Shown one piece after another: positions 18,309 to 26,741 of a stretch of DNA of 64,000 nt; the stretch's first letter is position 1; every line of letters begins with the position of its first letter. The notes beneath the pieces are model-generated. The model saw only the letters and a program-made list of their open reading frames with translations, ran no database searches and was not told the DNA's origin. The stretch is from positions 124,001 through 188,000 of the forward strand of contig NZ_VLLI01000012.1 of assembly GCF_007830615.1 (NCBI RefSeq). Direction: 5' to 3'. This DNA comes from Mucilaginibacter frigoritolerans. GTDB taxonomy: Bacteria > Bacteroidota > Bacteroidia > Sphingobacteriales > Sphingobacteriaceae. Both the position numbers and the translations under genes were made by a program.

Positions 18309-18383
18309 GAAAAATTTCGATCTGGCTCAATCACCTTTCCATCGCCATAAATGTAAACTGGCATAGGTGCGCGGAAAAGATTT

Positions 18384-18414
18384 AAGCGAAGACATAAATA
18401 ATTAGTCTTCGCTT
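18384..18414 (+). terminator. Rho-independent terminator of the SF1 helicase gene
   Basis: AAGCGAAGAC (18384-18393) pairs with GTCTTCGCTT (18405-18414) around an 11-base loop and is followed by TTTGTTTT. It sits 76 bases after the helicase stop. Confidence 0.85.
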
Positions 18415-18451
18415 TTTGTTTTAAGTATGATATAAACTCATCATCAAGCTA

Positions 18452-19849
18452 TTACATCACTACCTTAACCTTAATTTGTCCGGTAGATAAGGTGCGGATA
18501 ATCAGTTTTTCGCTGGTTGGGTAAATGGCCTGAATGTCTAGGTCCTGGATAGTTACATAAGAGTGAACGCCTTTATCATAGTCGCGGCTGAGTTCTTTTT
18601 GCAACCTGGTTTTGCTATCGGCAATAAACGAAGTAAAGTTATAGGTAGCCCGCTGACGAATCATGCTGGTTATCTTTTCATTAAACATCCATTTAGCCAC
18701 CTTTAGCATCCAGGCTTTGGTTTGTAAGTCAAAACTCAAATCAGGGAACGATAGTTCATGTTTTTCAGCATTATAAACAGGTGTGCCTACCAGGTAAATC
18801 GTCCCGGTGTTTGACCCGCTAAAATCTATCTTCATCGCTATTTTAGTACCTATTCCGTAAACCCGGGTACTATCAACAATAAACTCCTTACCGGCAATGT
18901 CCATTTTTTGGCCCACTACCTGTTGGTTTACAACATTGGTAAGGTGTTTGTAATTCTCTAACAGATCAAGGTATATATTAAACCCATTTGCAGGTACATA
19001 AGTACTTAAGTTTGGTAAGGGCTTTATTGGTTGAGGATTACTTACCGTAGTTACATATGGTTTTGCAGATATCCCAACTGAAAAATTAAGCAAAGAGCCA
19101 TTTAAGTTAAAGCTGCTTAAACGCACCGATTGCGGATTAATATAAACGAAGCCCACATCGCCAACTTTATATTCTACGGCCAGGCTTTTCCATAATTGTT
19201 CAAGCATGGGTTTGGTATTGTAGGCTGCAACCTTAGCGTCAACCTGTTTACCAAGGTCATTAAGGGGTTGATTTAAATAGTCAATCAAACGGTCAGTTAC
19301 ATCAATATTACCCATAAACACATTACAGCGATCCAATGCTTTTGGAGCCGGATACAATATTGTTTTGGACTTTAAATGATAATCAGGCATTACATTGATG
19401 GTTGATTGGTAGGATATTTCCATCCTGCGTAATGGTTCACCAACCCCGCATTGTGCAGAAATAGTAGGTACAATACACTGAGGCCCCGAGCCCAAAAGAG
19501 ATGAGCACTTAGCACAATATGATGCCGTGAAACCATAGCTACCCGTAAATTTCAGGTTAACTACATTATTACTGCCCGTTATAGCAAATGGTGTCCGTAA
19601 AAAAGTATAGCTATAGCTCAAGCCCTGGCAAGGTTGCTGACTATCTGCATATTTGGTTGGTACCGAATTTTCGGCTTGTACAAAATAGGTTTTCAGGTCA
19701 ACGGTTACGGGTACTTCAATGTTAGATAACGGCTGAACAATACCGGGGATTTCGGCACCTGTATTTACAGGGGCCACCGGTTTTAATGTTTTACATGAAT
19801 ACAAAAAAAATGGAAGTGCAAAGGCTAAAAGTAGATGTTTAAATTTCAT
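18452..19849 (-). CDS. DUF4403 family lipoprotein
   Basis: 465 residues from the ATG at 19849, which begins a lipoprotein signal MKFKHLLLAFALPFFLYSC with the lipobox cysteine at residue 19; the longer frame start 29 codons upstream would hide it. The DUF4403 features are the repeated all-beta halves, LSNIEVPVTVDLKTYF near the start of the mature chain and the C-terminal RDYDKGVHSYVTIQDLDIQ. The fold is related to lipid-binding tubular (BPI/SMP-like) proteins by family annotation. Likely anchored in the outer membrane facing the periplasm. No operon partner. Confidence 0.85.
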   Translation of the reverse strand: MKFKHLLLAFALPFFLYSCKTLKPVAPVNTGAEIPGIVQPLSNIEVPVTVDLKTYFVQAENSVPTKYADSQQPCQGLSYSYTFLRTPFAITGSNNVVNLKFTGSYGFTASYCAKCSSLLGSGPQCIVPTISAQCGVGEPLRRMEISYQSTINVMPDYHLKSKTILYPAPKALDRCNVFMGNIDVTDRLIDYLNQPLNDLGKQVDAKVAAYNTKPMLEQLWKSLAVEYKVGDVGFVYINPQSVRLSSFNLNGSLLNFSVGISAKPYVTTVSNPQPIKPLPNLSTYVPANGFNIYLDLLENYKHLTNVVNQQVVGQKMDIAGKEFIVDSTRVYGIGTKIAMKIDFSGSNTGTIYLVGTPVYNAEKHELSFPDLSFDLQTKAWMLKVAKWMFNEKITSMIRQRATYNFTSFIADSKTRLQKELSRDYDKGVHSYVTIQDLDIQAIYPTSEKLIIRTLSTGQIKVKVVM

Positions 19850-20267
19850 GCTTAGGGGATGATTTTCAATGGAGTTTAATTGATATACTATTTTTAATGA
19901 TGATAAATTTAATAAAGCTCCAGGGGTTTCCGTCAAATGTTTTTACTTCTCCCTGGCTGCATCTCTTAACTGTTTAAGTTATTCTTTAGTATCAATGTTT
20001 AATTTTTCTAAGTGGCTGACATATTTCAACAAGTAATTTCAATCGCAAAAATAAAATATTGCCCCGGCTATGAGCCTATTAAAAGCAGGATATTATTCTT
20101 TTTCTGTTTGACCAGTTGTATCCCTGGTAAATAAGTGTGAAATTATTTGGTCAGCTTGCCAAATCTTCTCCTTATATGAGCCTTACACTAAAGTAAATTG
20201 AGCTGCACACTAAAGTTAACATCACATTTAGTATTGAAATTTGTTATATAAAACAAACCCATAAAAA
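19850..20267. other. 418-base intergenic region with a 10-base direct repeat
   Basis: No gene, RNA or terminator seen between the DUF4403 start and the SDR start. The right part holds the direct repeat described separately and an inverted TTTGTT/AACAAA (20240-20257) close to the SDR ATG. Confidence 0.5.
20185..20216 (+). promoter_or_regulatory. Direct repeat ACACTAAAGT, 22-bp period, possible AraC operator
   Basis: ACACTAAAGT occurs at 20185-20194 and 20207-20216, two helical turns apart, 52 bases before the SDR gene that is followed by an AraC-family regulator. AraC proteins bind direct repeats at about 21-bp spacing, so this is the natural candidate site. No experimental or comparative support. 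Confidence 0.4.
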
Positions 20268-21080
20268 ATGAAAAAAGTAGTATTAATAACCGGGGCTTCT
20301 GCGGGTATCGGTAAAGCAACAGCAATTTTTTTAGCGGCTAACGGCTATACGGTTTATGGCGCTGCCCGCCGGGTTGATCGCCTGAATGATCTGATCCCAC
20401 TTGAGATAAAAGTTATACCAATGGATGTTACCGATGAAGATTCAATGGTAAACGGTGTAAATCAAATCATCAATGAAGAAGGTAAGATAGATATTTTGAT
20501 CAATAATGCAGGCTATGGATCATACGGAGCTATTGAGGATGTACCTATTGCTGATGCTAAGCAACAGCTGGAAGTAAACCTGTTTGGTTTGGCCCGCTTA
20601 ATTGAATTGGTATTACCTAAAATGCGTGAGCATCACTACGGTAAAATAGTGAATATCTCTTCAATAGGTGGTAAAATGGCTACTCCATTTGGAGGCTGGT
20701 ATCACGCCAGTAAATTTGCAATAGAGGGTTTGAGTGATAGTCTTCGTAATGAAGTAAAGCAGTTTGGTATTGATGTTATTGTGATTGAACCAGGCGGCAT
20801 AAAATCTGAGTGGGGCCAAATAGCGATGGATAGTTTGATCAAAACATCAGGCAATACGGCTTATAAAACATTGGCCGGAAAGTTTTCAAAAGCTTTTGAA
20901 CAAACCGTAGATAAAAATCCGGAGCCTGTTATTATTGCCGAATTAATTAAAAAGGGAATTGAAGCTAAAAAGCCAAAAGCACGCTACTCCGCAGGTTATA
21001 TGGCAGCACCCGCTCTTTTTATGGCCTGGTTTCTTCCTGACAGATTAAAAGATAAAGTGATAATGAGTCAGGTAAAATAA
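20268..21080 (+). CDS. SDR family oxidoreductase
   Basis: 270-residue classical SDR. TGASAGIGKATA (8-19), NADP-type loop AARRVDRL, NNAGYGSYG near 88-96, catalytic Ser in NISSIGGK and YHASKFA with Tyr and Lys. It closely resembles the group annotated as oxidoreductases acting on retinol or steroid-like substrates, but substrate is unknown. An AraC regulator follows 37 bases downstream on the same strand and they are likely one unit. Confidence 0.9.
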   Translation: MKKVVLITGASAGIGKATAIFLAANGYTVYGAARRVDRLNDLIPLEIKVIPMDVTDEDSMVNGVNQIINEEGKIDILINNAGYGSYGAIEDVPIADAKQQLEVNLFGLARLIELVLPKMREHHYGKIVNISSIGGKMATPFGGWYHASKFAIEGLSDSLRNEVKQFGIDVIVIEPGGIKSEWGQIAMDSLIKTSGNTAYKTLAGKFSKAFEQTVDKNPEPVIIAELIKKGIEAKKPKARYSAGYMAAPALFMAWFLPDRLKDKVIMSQVK

Positions 21081-21117
21081 TAATACAGGCTGTTTTAATA
21101 TATTTACTGGAGCATTT

Positions 21118-21939
21118 ATGAGTAATAAAGACCCTCAATACACTATACAGGAAATATTTTTCTCCTGCACCGAAAAAAGATACCTATCCAAAGAGAGCTT
21201 GGTTCCTGAGCATGGGATATCACACATCTACTCCGGGGAAGTTACGGTTATTGAAGAAAACAAGAGGAAAACTTTCTGCGCCGGGGATACCATATTTTTC
21301 CGGCGCAATTACCTCGCTAATTCTTTAAAACAACCTGCTCCTGATGCTCCTTTCAAATCAATAAGTATATTTTTCACGCAACCCTTTCTTAAAAATTATT
21401 ATTCTTTTCACCCTGTAAAAGAGCCTAAGGGAAAAAGCACAGAAGGATATTCAATTAACACTGCAAGGTTTTGGAAAAATGCCTTGTTCGATAGCTTTTT
21501 TAACTCGTTGTGGCCTTACTCTGATTTTTCGGGCCCACTTTCGGACGATCTGATCAATATAAAACTGGCAGAAGCCATCACTATTCTGCGTACTGTTGAC
21601 CCAGGGATAGATGTCATTTTATCAGAATTTTCAGAACCGGGTAAAATTGATCTGGAAGATTTTATGCTGAAGAATTACTATTATAATGTACCCATTGAGC
21701 GTTTAAGCTATTTAACCGGGCGAAGTCTGGCTACCTTTAAAAGAGATTTTAAAAAGCTGTTTGATTTGCCGCCTCAAAAATGGTTAATACAAAAACGATT
21801 AAAGCAGGCACATTTCCTTATCACCGAACAAAAACAAAAACCTTCAGAAGTATACGTTCAGGTAGGTTTTGAAAGTCTTTCGCACTTTTCAGTTGCTTTT
21901 AAGCAGCAATTCGGGTATAATCCATCTACCTTATATTAA
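21118..21939 (+). CDS. AraC-family transcriptional regulator
   Basis: 273 residues. N-terminal cupin-like sensor of about 150 residues (ISHIYSGEVTVIEENKRKTFCAGDTIFFRRN), C-terminal AraC HTH pair near 180-270: VPIERLSYLTGRSLATFKRDFKK and PSEVYVQVGFESLSHFSVAFK. It belongs with the SDR gene upstream, probably as its activator. ATG at 21118. Confidence 0.9.
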   Translation: MSNKDPQYTIQEIFFSCTEKRYLSKESLVPEHGISHIYSGEVTVIEENKRKTFCAGDTIFFRRNYLANSLKQPAPDAPFKSISIFFTQPFLKNYYSFHPVKEPKGKSTEGYSINTARFWKNALFDSFFNSLWPYSDFSGPLSDDLINIKLAEAITILRTVDPGIDVILSEFSEPGKIDLEDFMLKNYYYNVPIERLSYLTGRSLATFKRDFKKLFDLPPQKWLIQKRLKQAHFLITEQKQKPSEVYVQVGFESLSHFSVAFKQQFGYNPSTLY

Positions 21940-22039
21940 TGGGGATTCAAAATCAGCTCACTGATTTTGAAAATTTCGCAGAATTTTATGTAAATTTCCA
22001 TTCATTAAATCAGGTACTTACAGCTTAACTATCACAATC

Positions 22040-22555
22040 ATGCCTAATCACCTTTCAATACTTGGAATTATTCATACAGCCATCAGTATACTGGCTATTT
22101 TTAGTGCATTTTATGCTTTATCGCTTGAAGGTAAAATCAACCCGGCTGATAAGCTCGGTAAAATATATATCATATTAACTATCATAACCTGCTTAACCGG
22201 CTTACCAATCATGAAAACCGGGCACCCAACTGCAGGGCACTACCTTGCCATTTTAATATTGGTGTTATTGCCTATTGCTATGTTTATACGTTCATTACGC
22301 ATATTTGGTAAACTGGCCAATTACGTTCAGGTAATATTGATGTCAGCAACCTTGTTTTTTTCAATGATCCCCGCCGTAGTCGAAACACTTACCCGGCTGC
22401 CTATCAGTGCACCATTAGCCAGCGGCCCCGATTCGCCTATTGTTCAAAAAGGGTTAAGCTGCCTGGTAATTCTTTTTGTTGTTGGTGTTTGTTATCAACT
22501 GGTAAAACTACGAAGCGAAAGAAAATCAAGCTCAAAACAAGCTGCATCGGCATAA
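22040..22555 (+). CDS. Integral membrane protein, 171 aa
   Basis: Four or five hydrophobic helices: about 7-28 (ILGIIHTAISILAIFSAFYA), 42-60, 66-84 (YLAILILVLLPIAMFI), 96-118 and 138-158. The C-terminus is short and basic (RSERKSSSKQ), consistent with a cytosolic tail. I do not recognise a characterised family; similar small membrane proteins are common in Bacteroidota. Ends 1 base before the convergent gene at 22557. Confidence 0.7.
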   Translation: MPNHLSILGIIHTAISILAIFSAFYALSLEGKINPADKLGKIYIILTIITCLTGLPIMKTGHPTAGHYLAILILVLLPIAMFIRSLRIFGKLANYVQVILMSATLFFSMIPAVVETLTRLPISAPLASGPDSPIVQKGLSCLVILFVVGVCYQLVKLRSERKSSSKQAASA

Positions 22556-22556
22556 A

Positions 22557-23321
22557 TTAGCCGGCAGTAATTTTTTGCAGGTCCTGTTTTAATGATGCAA
22601 GGTTAAAGCCGTTGGGTGCAGTATTATTTGAAGCAAAATCGGCGCTGATAATAGCATACGATTCATCGCAGTAGGCATTCCAAAAATCCCAGGTCATGGT
22701 TTTTGTTATACCCCAGGTAACTAGGGTTAAGCCATTCGCATCGTATCCAATTACGGGAACAACGTGCCCCCCCCATGATCCTTTTGTGCTACTAGCCTGC
22801 GTTCCGGCAGGTGGTATGGCCCATACAGTTTGGGTCTGAGCTGATAAGGGTAAAGATAGGCCAACATAACAGCCTCCAAACAAATAAACCGATTGCATAA
22901 TATGCTGATGATTTTGTGGTGCAAGAGCGGCATATGCCAATATATTATGCCCTGCTATACCGGTTTTACGCCAATAGTTTAGAGCATCCAGAGTACCCGC
23001 ACCGCCATCGCCTGTACCTGTAAGCGGGTTATAACCGCTAATGGCTGCATATGCTTTAATAATATCCTGGTCTGCGGGGGTAAACATTGCACCATTGGCA
23101 TTTGTCCATTCCATAATTAAATGCCCGGCAGCAGCACAGGTGCATATATTTATTTTATCGTTACCCATCATTCCCCATGCACTAATATTACCATCATAGT
23201 TATATTGAGCAGGTGCAGCCGGAAGTGCATTTTGATCTATATAATCAGCAAGTTGCAGGGTTTTAGGATCATCAACCGGAGTTGATTTTCCTAGCTTCAT
23301 TTTTGAGTGATCTGTTTCCAA
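22557..23321 (-). CDS. Papain-like (C1/C39-type) cysteine-protease-fold protein
   Basis: 254 residues, no signal peptide. A Cys-rich segment ICTCAAAGHLI at 59-69 resembles the nucleophile helix of papain-fold enzymes, with Cys62 the likelier nucleophile. GSWGGHVVPVIGYDANGLTLVTWG near 185-208 looks like the His-containing strand pair followed by the Trp region. The middle is Ala/Gly-rich. Substrate unknown; an inactive or transferase member is possible because the third catalytic residue cannot be placed with certainty. Convergent with the membrane protein gene. Confidence 0.6.
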   Translation of the reverse strand: METDHSKMKLGKSTPVDDPKTLQLADYIDQNALPAAPAQYNYDGNISAWGMMGNDKINICTCAAAGHLIMEWTNANGAMFTPADQDIIKAYAAISGYNPLTGTGDGGAGTLDALNYWRKTGIAGHNILAYAALAPQNHQHIMQSVYLFGGCYVGLSLPLSAQTQTVWAIPPAGTQASSTKGSWGGHVVPVIGYDANGLTLVTWGITKTMTWDFWNAYCDESYAIISADFASNNTAPNGFNLASLKQDLQKITAG

Positions 23322-23541
23322 AGGTCTGGTTGTTTGTTCTTTATTTAAAACGGGTTAAATCTATAAATAAAAACATCAAAAAGCAGTGCTATTTAAGGTA
23401 TTCTTTACATATGCTAAACCATTCAAAATCTGCATAGAAAGCACCTAAACACACTTATGCATTAAAAAATTTAATATGTTTTGTAGCGTATTTACATCCT
23501 ATTCCGTAAAGGCAATTAATTACATATAAAATACCTTTATT

Positions 23542-24261
23542 ATGAAAATTTATAAAAATGCCCCTAAAAATTTATTTGCAAAGATCGGTGCGGCCTGTTT
23601 AATATCCATAGCGCTTTCATCTTGCTTAAAAGACAATAACACCTACTACAATCCGCCTGTTGCGCTAGTTACGGTTGTACAGGCTTCACCTGATGAGCCT
23701 AACCTTGATTTCTTCCTCGAAAGTACCAAAGTAAACCAGAATCCCATTACCTACAATAGTGGTGTTGATTATTTTAAAGCTTACACCGGAAAAAGAACCT
23801 TAAATTTTTACACCACCGGCACTACCACTAAAATATTTTCAGACACTGCTACATTCAAACAAAATTACATCTACTCTGTATTTCTGGCTAATAAAGCTAC
23901 CAGCCCAGAATTAGTAATACTAAGAGACTCTATCAGCCAGCCTTCAGGTAATAATGCAAGTATCAGATTTATAAATTTAAGTCCAGATGCGCCTTCGGTA
24001 GATTTTGCTGTTAAAGGGGGATCCTCCGTTATTACGGCTAACAAAGCCTATAAAGGATTTTCATCATTTGCACCAATTGCCGGAAACAACAGTTACACTT
24101 TTCAGGTATTACAAACCGGCACAAATACTGTTTTGGCTAGTTTGCCTTCAACAACGCTTCAAGCCGGTTCCGTTTATACCTTTTGGTTTACAGGCTTAGC
24201 GACGCCAACCAATACTACTGATGGTTTATCACTTAATATTATGTCAAACGCTACTTATTAA
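23542..24261 (+). CDS. DUF4397 domain lipoprotein
   Basis: 239 residues. Signal peptide ending ISIALSSC with lipobox cysteine at about residue 29, then a DUF4397 domain: VTVVQASPDEPNLDFFLE and a second unit SIRFINLSPDAPSVDFAVKGG, the two motif-bearing beta modules of the family. It is a surface or periplasmic lipoprotein of unknown function. The TACCTTTA just before the ATG resembles the promoter -7 element with its last base changed. Confidence 0.85.
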   Translation: MKIYKNAPKNLFAKIGAACLISIALSSCLKDNNTYYNPPVALVTVVQASPDEPNLDFFLESTKVNQNPITYNSGVDYFKAYTGKRTLNFYTTGTTTKIFSDTATFKQNYIYSVFLANKATSPELVILRDSISQPSGNNASIRFINLSPDAPSVDFAVKGGSSVITANKAYKGFSSFAPIAGNNSYTFQVLQTGTNTVLASLPSTTLQAGSVYTFWFTGLATPTNTTDGLSLNIMSNATY

Positions 24262-24300
24262 TAAAATCGGAAACAGAAAATAAGATATGCCTCGCCTTGC

Positions 24301-24356
24301 CCTCTCAAAAAAAGAATTTAAAGTTTACACTTTTAATGCACTTGCCTCTTGAGAGG
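24301..24356. repeat. Inverted repeat CCTCTCAA/TTGAGAGG with long spacer
   Basis: CCTCTCAA (24301-24308) and TTGAGAGG (24349-24356) are separated by 40 bases downstream of the DUF4397 gene. The flanks (GCCTCGCCTTGCC and GATTGGGTGGGG) resemble the short palindromic REP-like sequences scattered in Sphingobacteriales genomes. The spacing is too long for a good terminator. Confidence 0.35.
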
Positions 24357-24372
24357 ATTGGGTGGGGCTAAC

Positions 24373-25212
24373 TTATTTAAGTATCAAAACCGGATGTAAG
24401 GCATTTAAGGCTAAAGCATCTGTAATGCTTTTGTGCGTAAAACTATAAAAGAAGCTGTATTTGCCAGGGAGAGCTATAATTAGCTGCACTGCATGCTTTT
24501 GGGCGAAATCCAATATCCCCTTAACAGTATTGTCATATTCGGAACAATATACTTTGTATTCATAGTGCTGCAATAACTCCTTTAGCGCAGTGGTATGGTT
24601 ATCATTTTCTGTAAGATGTTTTTGATGAGTGGCTACATTTAACACTAATAACTGAGGATGGATCCACTTTTTGGAGCCGGGGATATTCTTCAGCATATCT
24701 AACCGGGCTATTGCTGCAAAATCACAGGGCACTAAAGCTTTTTCTACTTTTTTATATTTTACTTTTGATGGTATAATTAGCACAGGTATAGCACTTGTTT
24801 TAGAAATAGCTACCACCTGCCCGCCAATATAGCTATCATCCAAAAAAGAGCTCCCACCGCTGCCAACTATTATCAAATCAGGCTTTTGTTCTTCTACCAC
24901 CTGATGAATGGAGCGTAATAAGGGTAATTCGCTAATCGCTGTTTCAACTTTCAGTGCTCGGTTACACTTATCTACAAACTGGCTGCCTATTTCTCTTAAC
25001 TGATCCTGAGCCTTTTGCCTGGCTGCATCGATGTCATTGGCGCTCAGCTGTACAAAATCTGCCGAGGGCATTAATTGTGCGTACATGGATAGATAAACAC
25101 TTTTCAGTAAAATGATACGATCCGCATCAATATCCTTACTGAAATCTGCAGCATATTTTAATGCATTAGCAGATGTTTCTGAAAAGTCAACAGGTACCAG
25201 TATTGTTTTCAT
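24373..25212 (-). CDS. Universal stress protein, two UspA domains
   Basis: 279-residue tandem UspA protein. First domain: ILVPVDFSETSANALKYAADFSK at the N-terminus and the ATP-binding-type loop IVGSGGSSFLDDSYIGG near 137-153, so it probably binds ATP. The second domain starts KALVPCDFAAI and lacks a clean G-x-x-G loop. It is directly downstream of a MarR gene (58-base gap) and near a second Usp gene and the PiT transporter. Confidence 0.88.
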   Translation of the reverse strand: MKTILVPVDFSETSANALKYAADFSKDIDADRIILLKSVYLSMYAQLMPSADFVQLSANDIDAARQKAQDQLREIGSQFVDKCNRALKVETAISELPLLRSIHQVVEEQKPDLIIVGSGGSSFLDDSYIGGQVVAISKTSAIPVLIIPSKVKYKKVEKALVPCDFAAIARLDMLKNIPGSKKWIHPQLLVLNVATHQKHLTENDNHTTALKELLQHYEYKVYCSEYDNTVKGILDFAQKHAVQLIIALPGKYSFFYSFTHKSITDALALNALHPVLILK

Positions 25213-25270
25213 CTTAGTAATTTACAAAATCAAATCCAATAACCCACATCAACCATCAAAAACGTAACAG

Positions 25271-25729
25271 CTACATCTTTAAATTGTTGAGCATTTTATT
25301 AACCATCATGACACCATCCTCCAAAGCCCTCATATCAACATCAACAGTAGCCATTTGGTAAACTTCTGCAACCCAAGGCATCAATGTTGCACGAAGCTTA
25401 TTGCCTTCATCTGTCAGGAAAATCAGTTTATTACGCCGGTCAACCTCATCTTCTACCCTTTTTACCATTTGTCTTTTTACCAGGTTATCAATCAGGTAAG
25501 TCATGCTTGATTTATCTCGCAAGGTAATGTCGGCTATCTCCTGCTGGTTTATTCCATCTTTTTTCCAAAGACACGCCATTACCTCCAGCATTTCAAAAGT
25601 TATATTGATATTATGTTCCTTTATTTTAACCTGAATATACTGACGAATAAAGCTTTTCATTTCGGTCATTGACCGCCCAAACTCCAACGCCAGTTCTTCT
25701 TTACTTTTAGGTTTTATTTTAGGTTCCAT
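25271..25729 (-). CDS. MarR-family transcriptional regulator
   Basis: 152 residues. The winged helix is clear: NQQEIADITLRDKSSMTYLIDNLVKRQMVKRVEDEVDRRNKLIFLTDEG, about 63-112, flanked by the dimerisation helices. It is upstream of the Usp gene on the same strand and likely cotranscribed. An inverted TTAATC/GATTAA lies 12 bases upstream of its start and could be an autoregulatory site. Confidence 0.9.
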   Translation of the reverse strand: MEPKIKPKSKEELALEFGRSMTEMKSFIRQYIQVKIKEHNINITFEMLEVMACLWKKDGINQQEIADITLRDKSSMTYLIDNLVKRQMVKRVEDEVDRRNKLIFLTDEGNKLRATLMPWVAEVYQMATVDVDMRALEDGVMMVNKMLNNLKM

Positions 25730-25741
25730 TGGTAAACAAAT

Positions 25742-25768
25742 TTAATCAAAGTATTCCATAAAGATTAA
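25742..25768. promoter_or_regulatory. Inverted repeat TTAATC/GATTAA upstream of marR-type gene
   Basis: TTAATC (25742-25747) and GATTAA (25763-25768), 15 bases apart, just upstream of the MarR start codon. The short arms and A+T-rich setting make this weak. Confidence 0.3.
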
Positions 25769-25815
25769 TGTACTGAACCTTCAAGACTCATCTTAATTTA
25801 GCTGCTTTTGGGAAC

Positions 25816-25844
25816 AAAAAAACCCGCGCCAAAAGCGCAGGTTT
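25816..25844 (-). terminator. Rho-independent terminator of the downstream Usp/PiT unit
   Basis: AAACC-C-GCGC (25820-25829) pairs with GCGC-A-GGTTT (25835-25844), one mismatch, loop CAAAA. Read on the minus strand it ends in seven T. It lies 27 bases after the stop of the Usp gene at 25871. Confidence 0.85.
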
Positions 25845-25870
25845 AACAAGGTATAGGTCTAAAGTATTTT

Positions 25871-26695
25871 CTATTCGTGCAGAACAAGTATGGCTTTAAC
25901 CAATTTCTTCATTACCTGGTTTACTGTGCTTCTGTTAAACAAGCGGTAAACAATATTATGATGGTGCTTTACCAGGCAAAGAATATCAGTTTCATTTTTT
26001 TCGATAAACTCCATTATGCCATTTAAAGGGCGGCTTTCATTAATATAATTAAATTCGAGCTCGGTATCTTTTATCAGCTCTTTCAGCCTGTTCTCGTTAG
26101 TTTGCAGATTTTTTGCTTCTGATTTTTCGGCTACATAAAGAACCTGCATTTTTGGCGATCCGAAAGCTTTCACCATTTCATTTAAGGCGTTTACATCATC
26201 GGCAGATAAACGGGTCTCATAATCAGTTGCCAGTGTAATTATAGGCGATGAACTTGAAAACTTAGTTTCCAAAGGCACAATCAACGTTGGAATTTTCACT
26301 ACCGACACCATCATACTGGCATTGCTACCTACAATTCCGGCAATTCCGGTTGAGCCGGTAATACCCATTACCAATAACTCAACATGGTGCTCATCAATAT
26401 AACGGGTAATAACGTTTTTTAAAAATCCAACCCCGCAAATGGTGTTTACCTCCACGTCCTTAAACTCATCTTTACTGGTATAGGTAGCTGCCCACTCTTT
26501 CAGAGCTTCTTTTTTATTGTTATAATAATCATCAATAAATATGGCATTGTAGGTATTATTATTGATGCCTTCGGTAGGATGTATAGCATGTAAAACGCAC
26601 ACCTCCATGTTTAATATTTTGGCTAAATGTAAAGCATATTCCATGGCATTACCTGCACTATTGGAGAAATCGCTTGCTACAAGTATTTGTTTCAT
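25871..26695 (-). CDS. Universal stress protein, two UspA domains
   Basis: 274 residues. N-terminal domain ILVASDFSNSAGNAMEYALHLAK and MGITGSTGIAGIVGSNASMM near 113-132, an intact G-x(2)-G-x(9)-G-type loop. The second domain (ITLATDYETRLSADD) is degenerate. It is 46 bases downstream of the PiT phosphate transporter on the same strand, so probably in one operon with it, perhaps linking phosphate uptake to stress. Confidence 0.88.
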   Translation of the reverse strand: MKQILVASDFSNSAGNAMEYALHLAKILNMEVCVLHAIHPTEGINNNTYNAIFIDDYYNNKKEALKEWAATYTSKDEFKDVEVNTICGVGFLKNVITRYIDEHHVELLVMGITGSTGIAGIVGSNASMMVSVVKIPTLIVPLETKFSSSSPIITLATDYETRLSADDVNALNEMVKAFGSPKMQVLYVAEKSEAKNLQTNENRLKELIKDTELEFNYINESRPLNGIMEFIEKNETDILCLVKHHHNIVYRLFNRSTVNQVMKKLVKAILVLHE

Positions 26696-26741
26696 TTTTT
26701 TAGAACTTTAAGTTACATTAAATGCGTTAAAAAATTACTAC

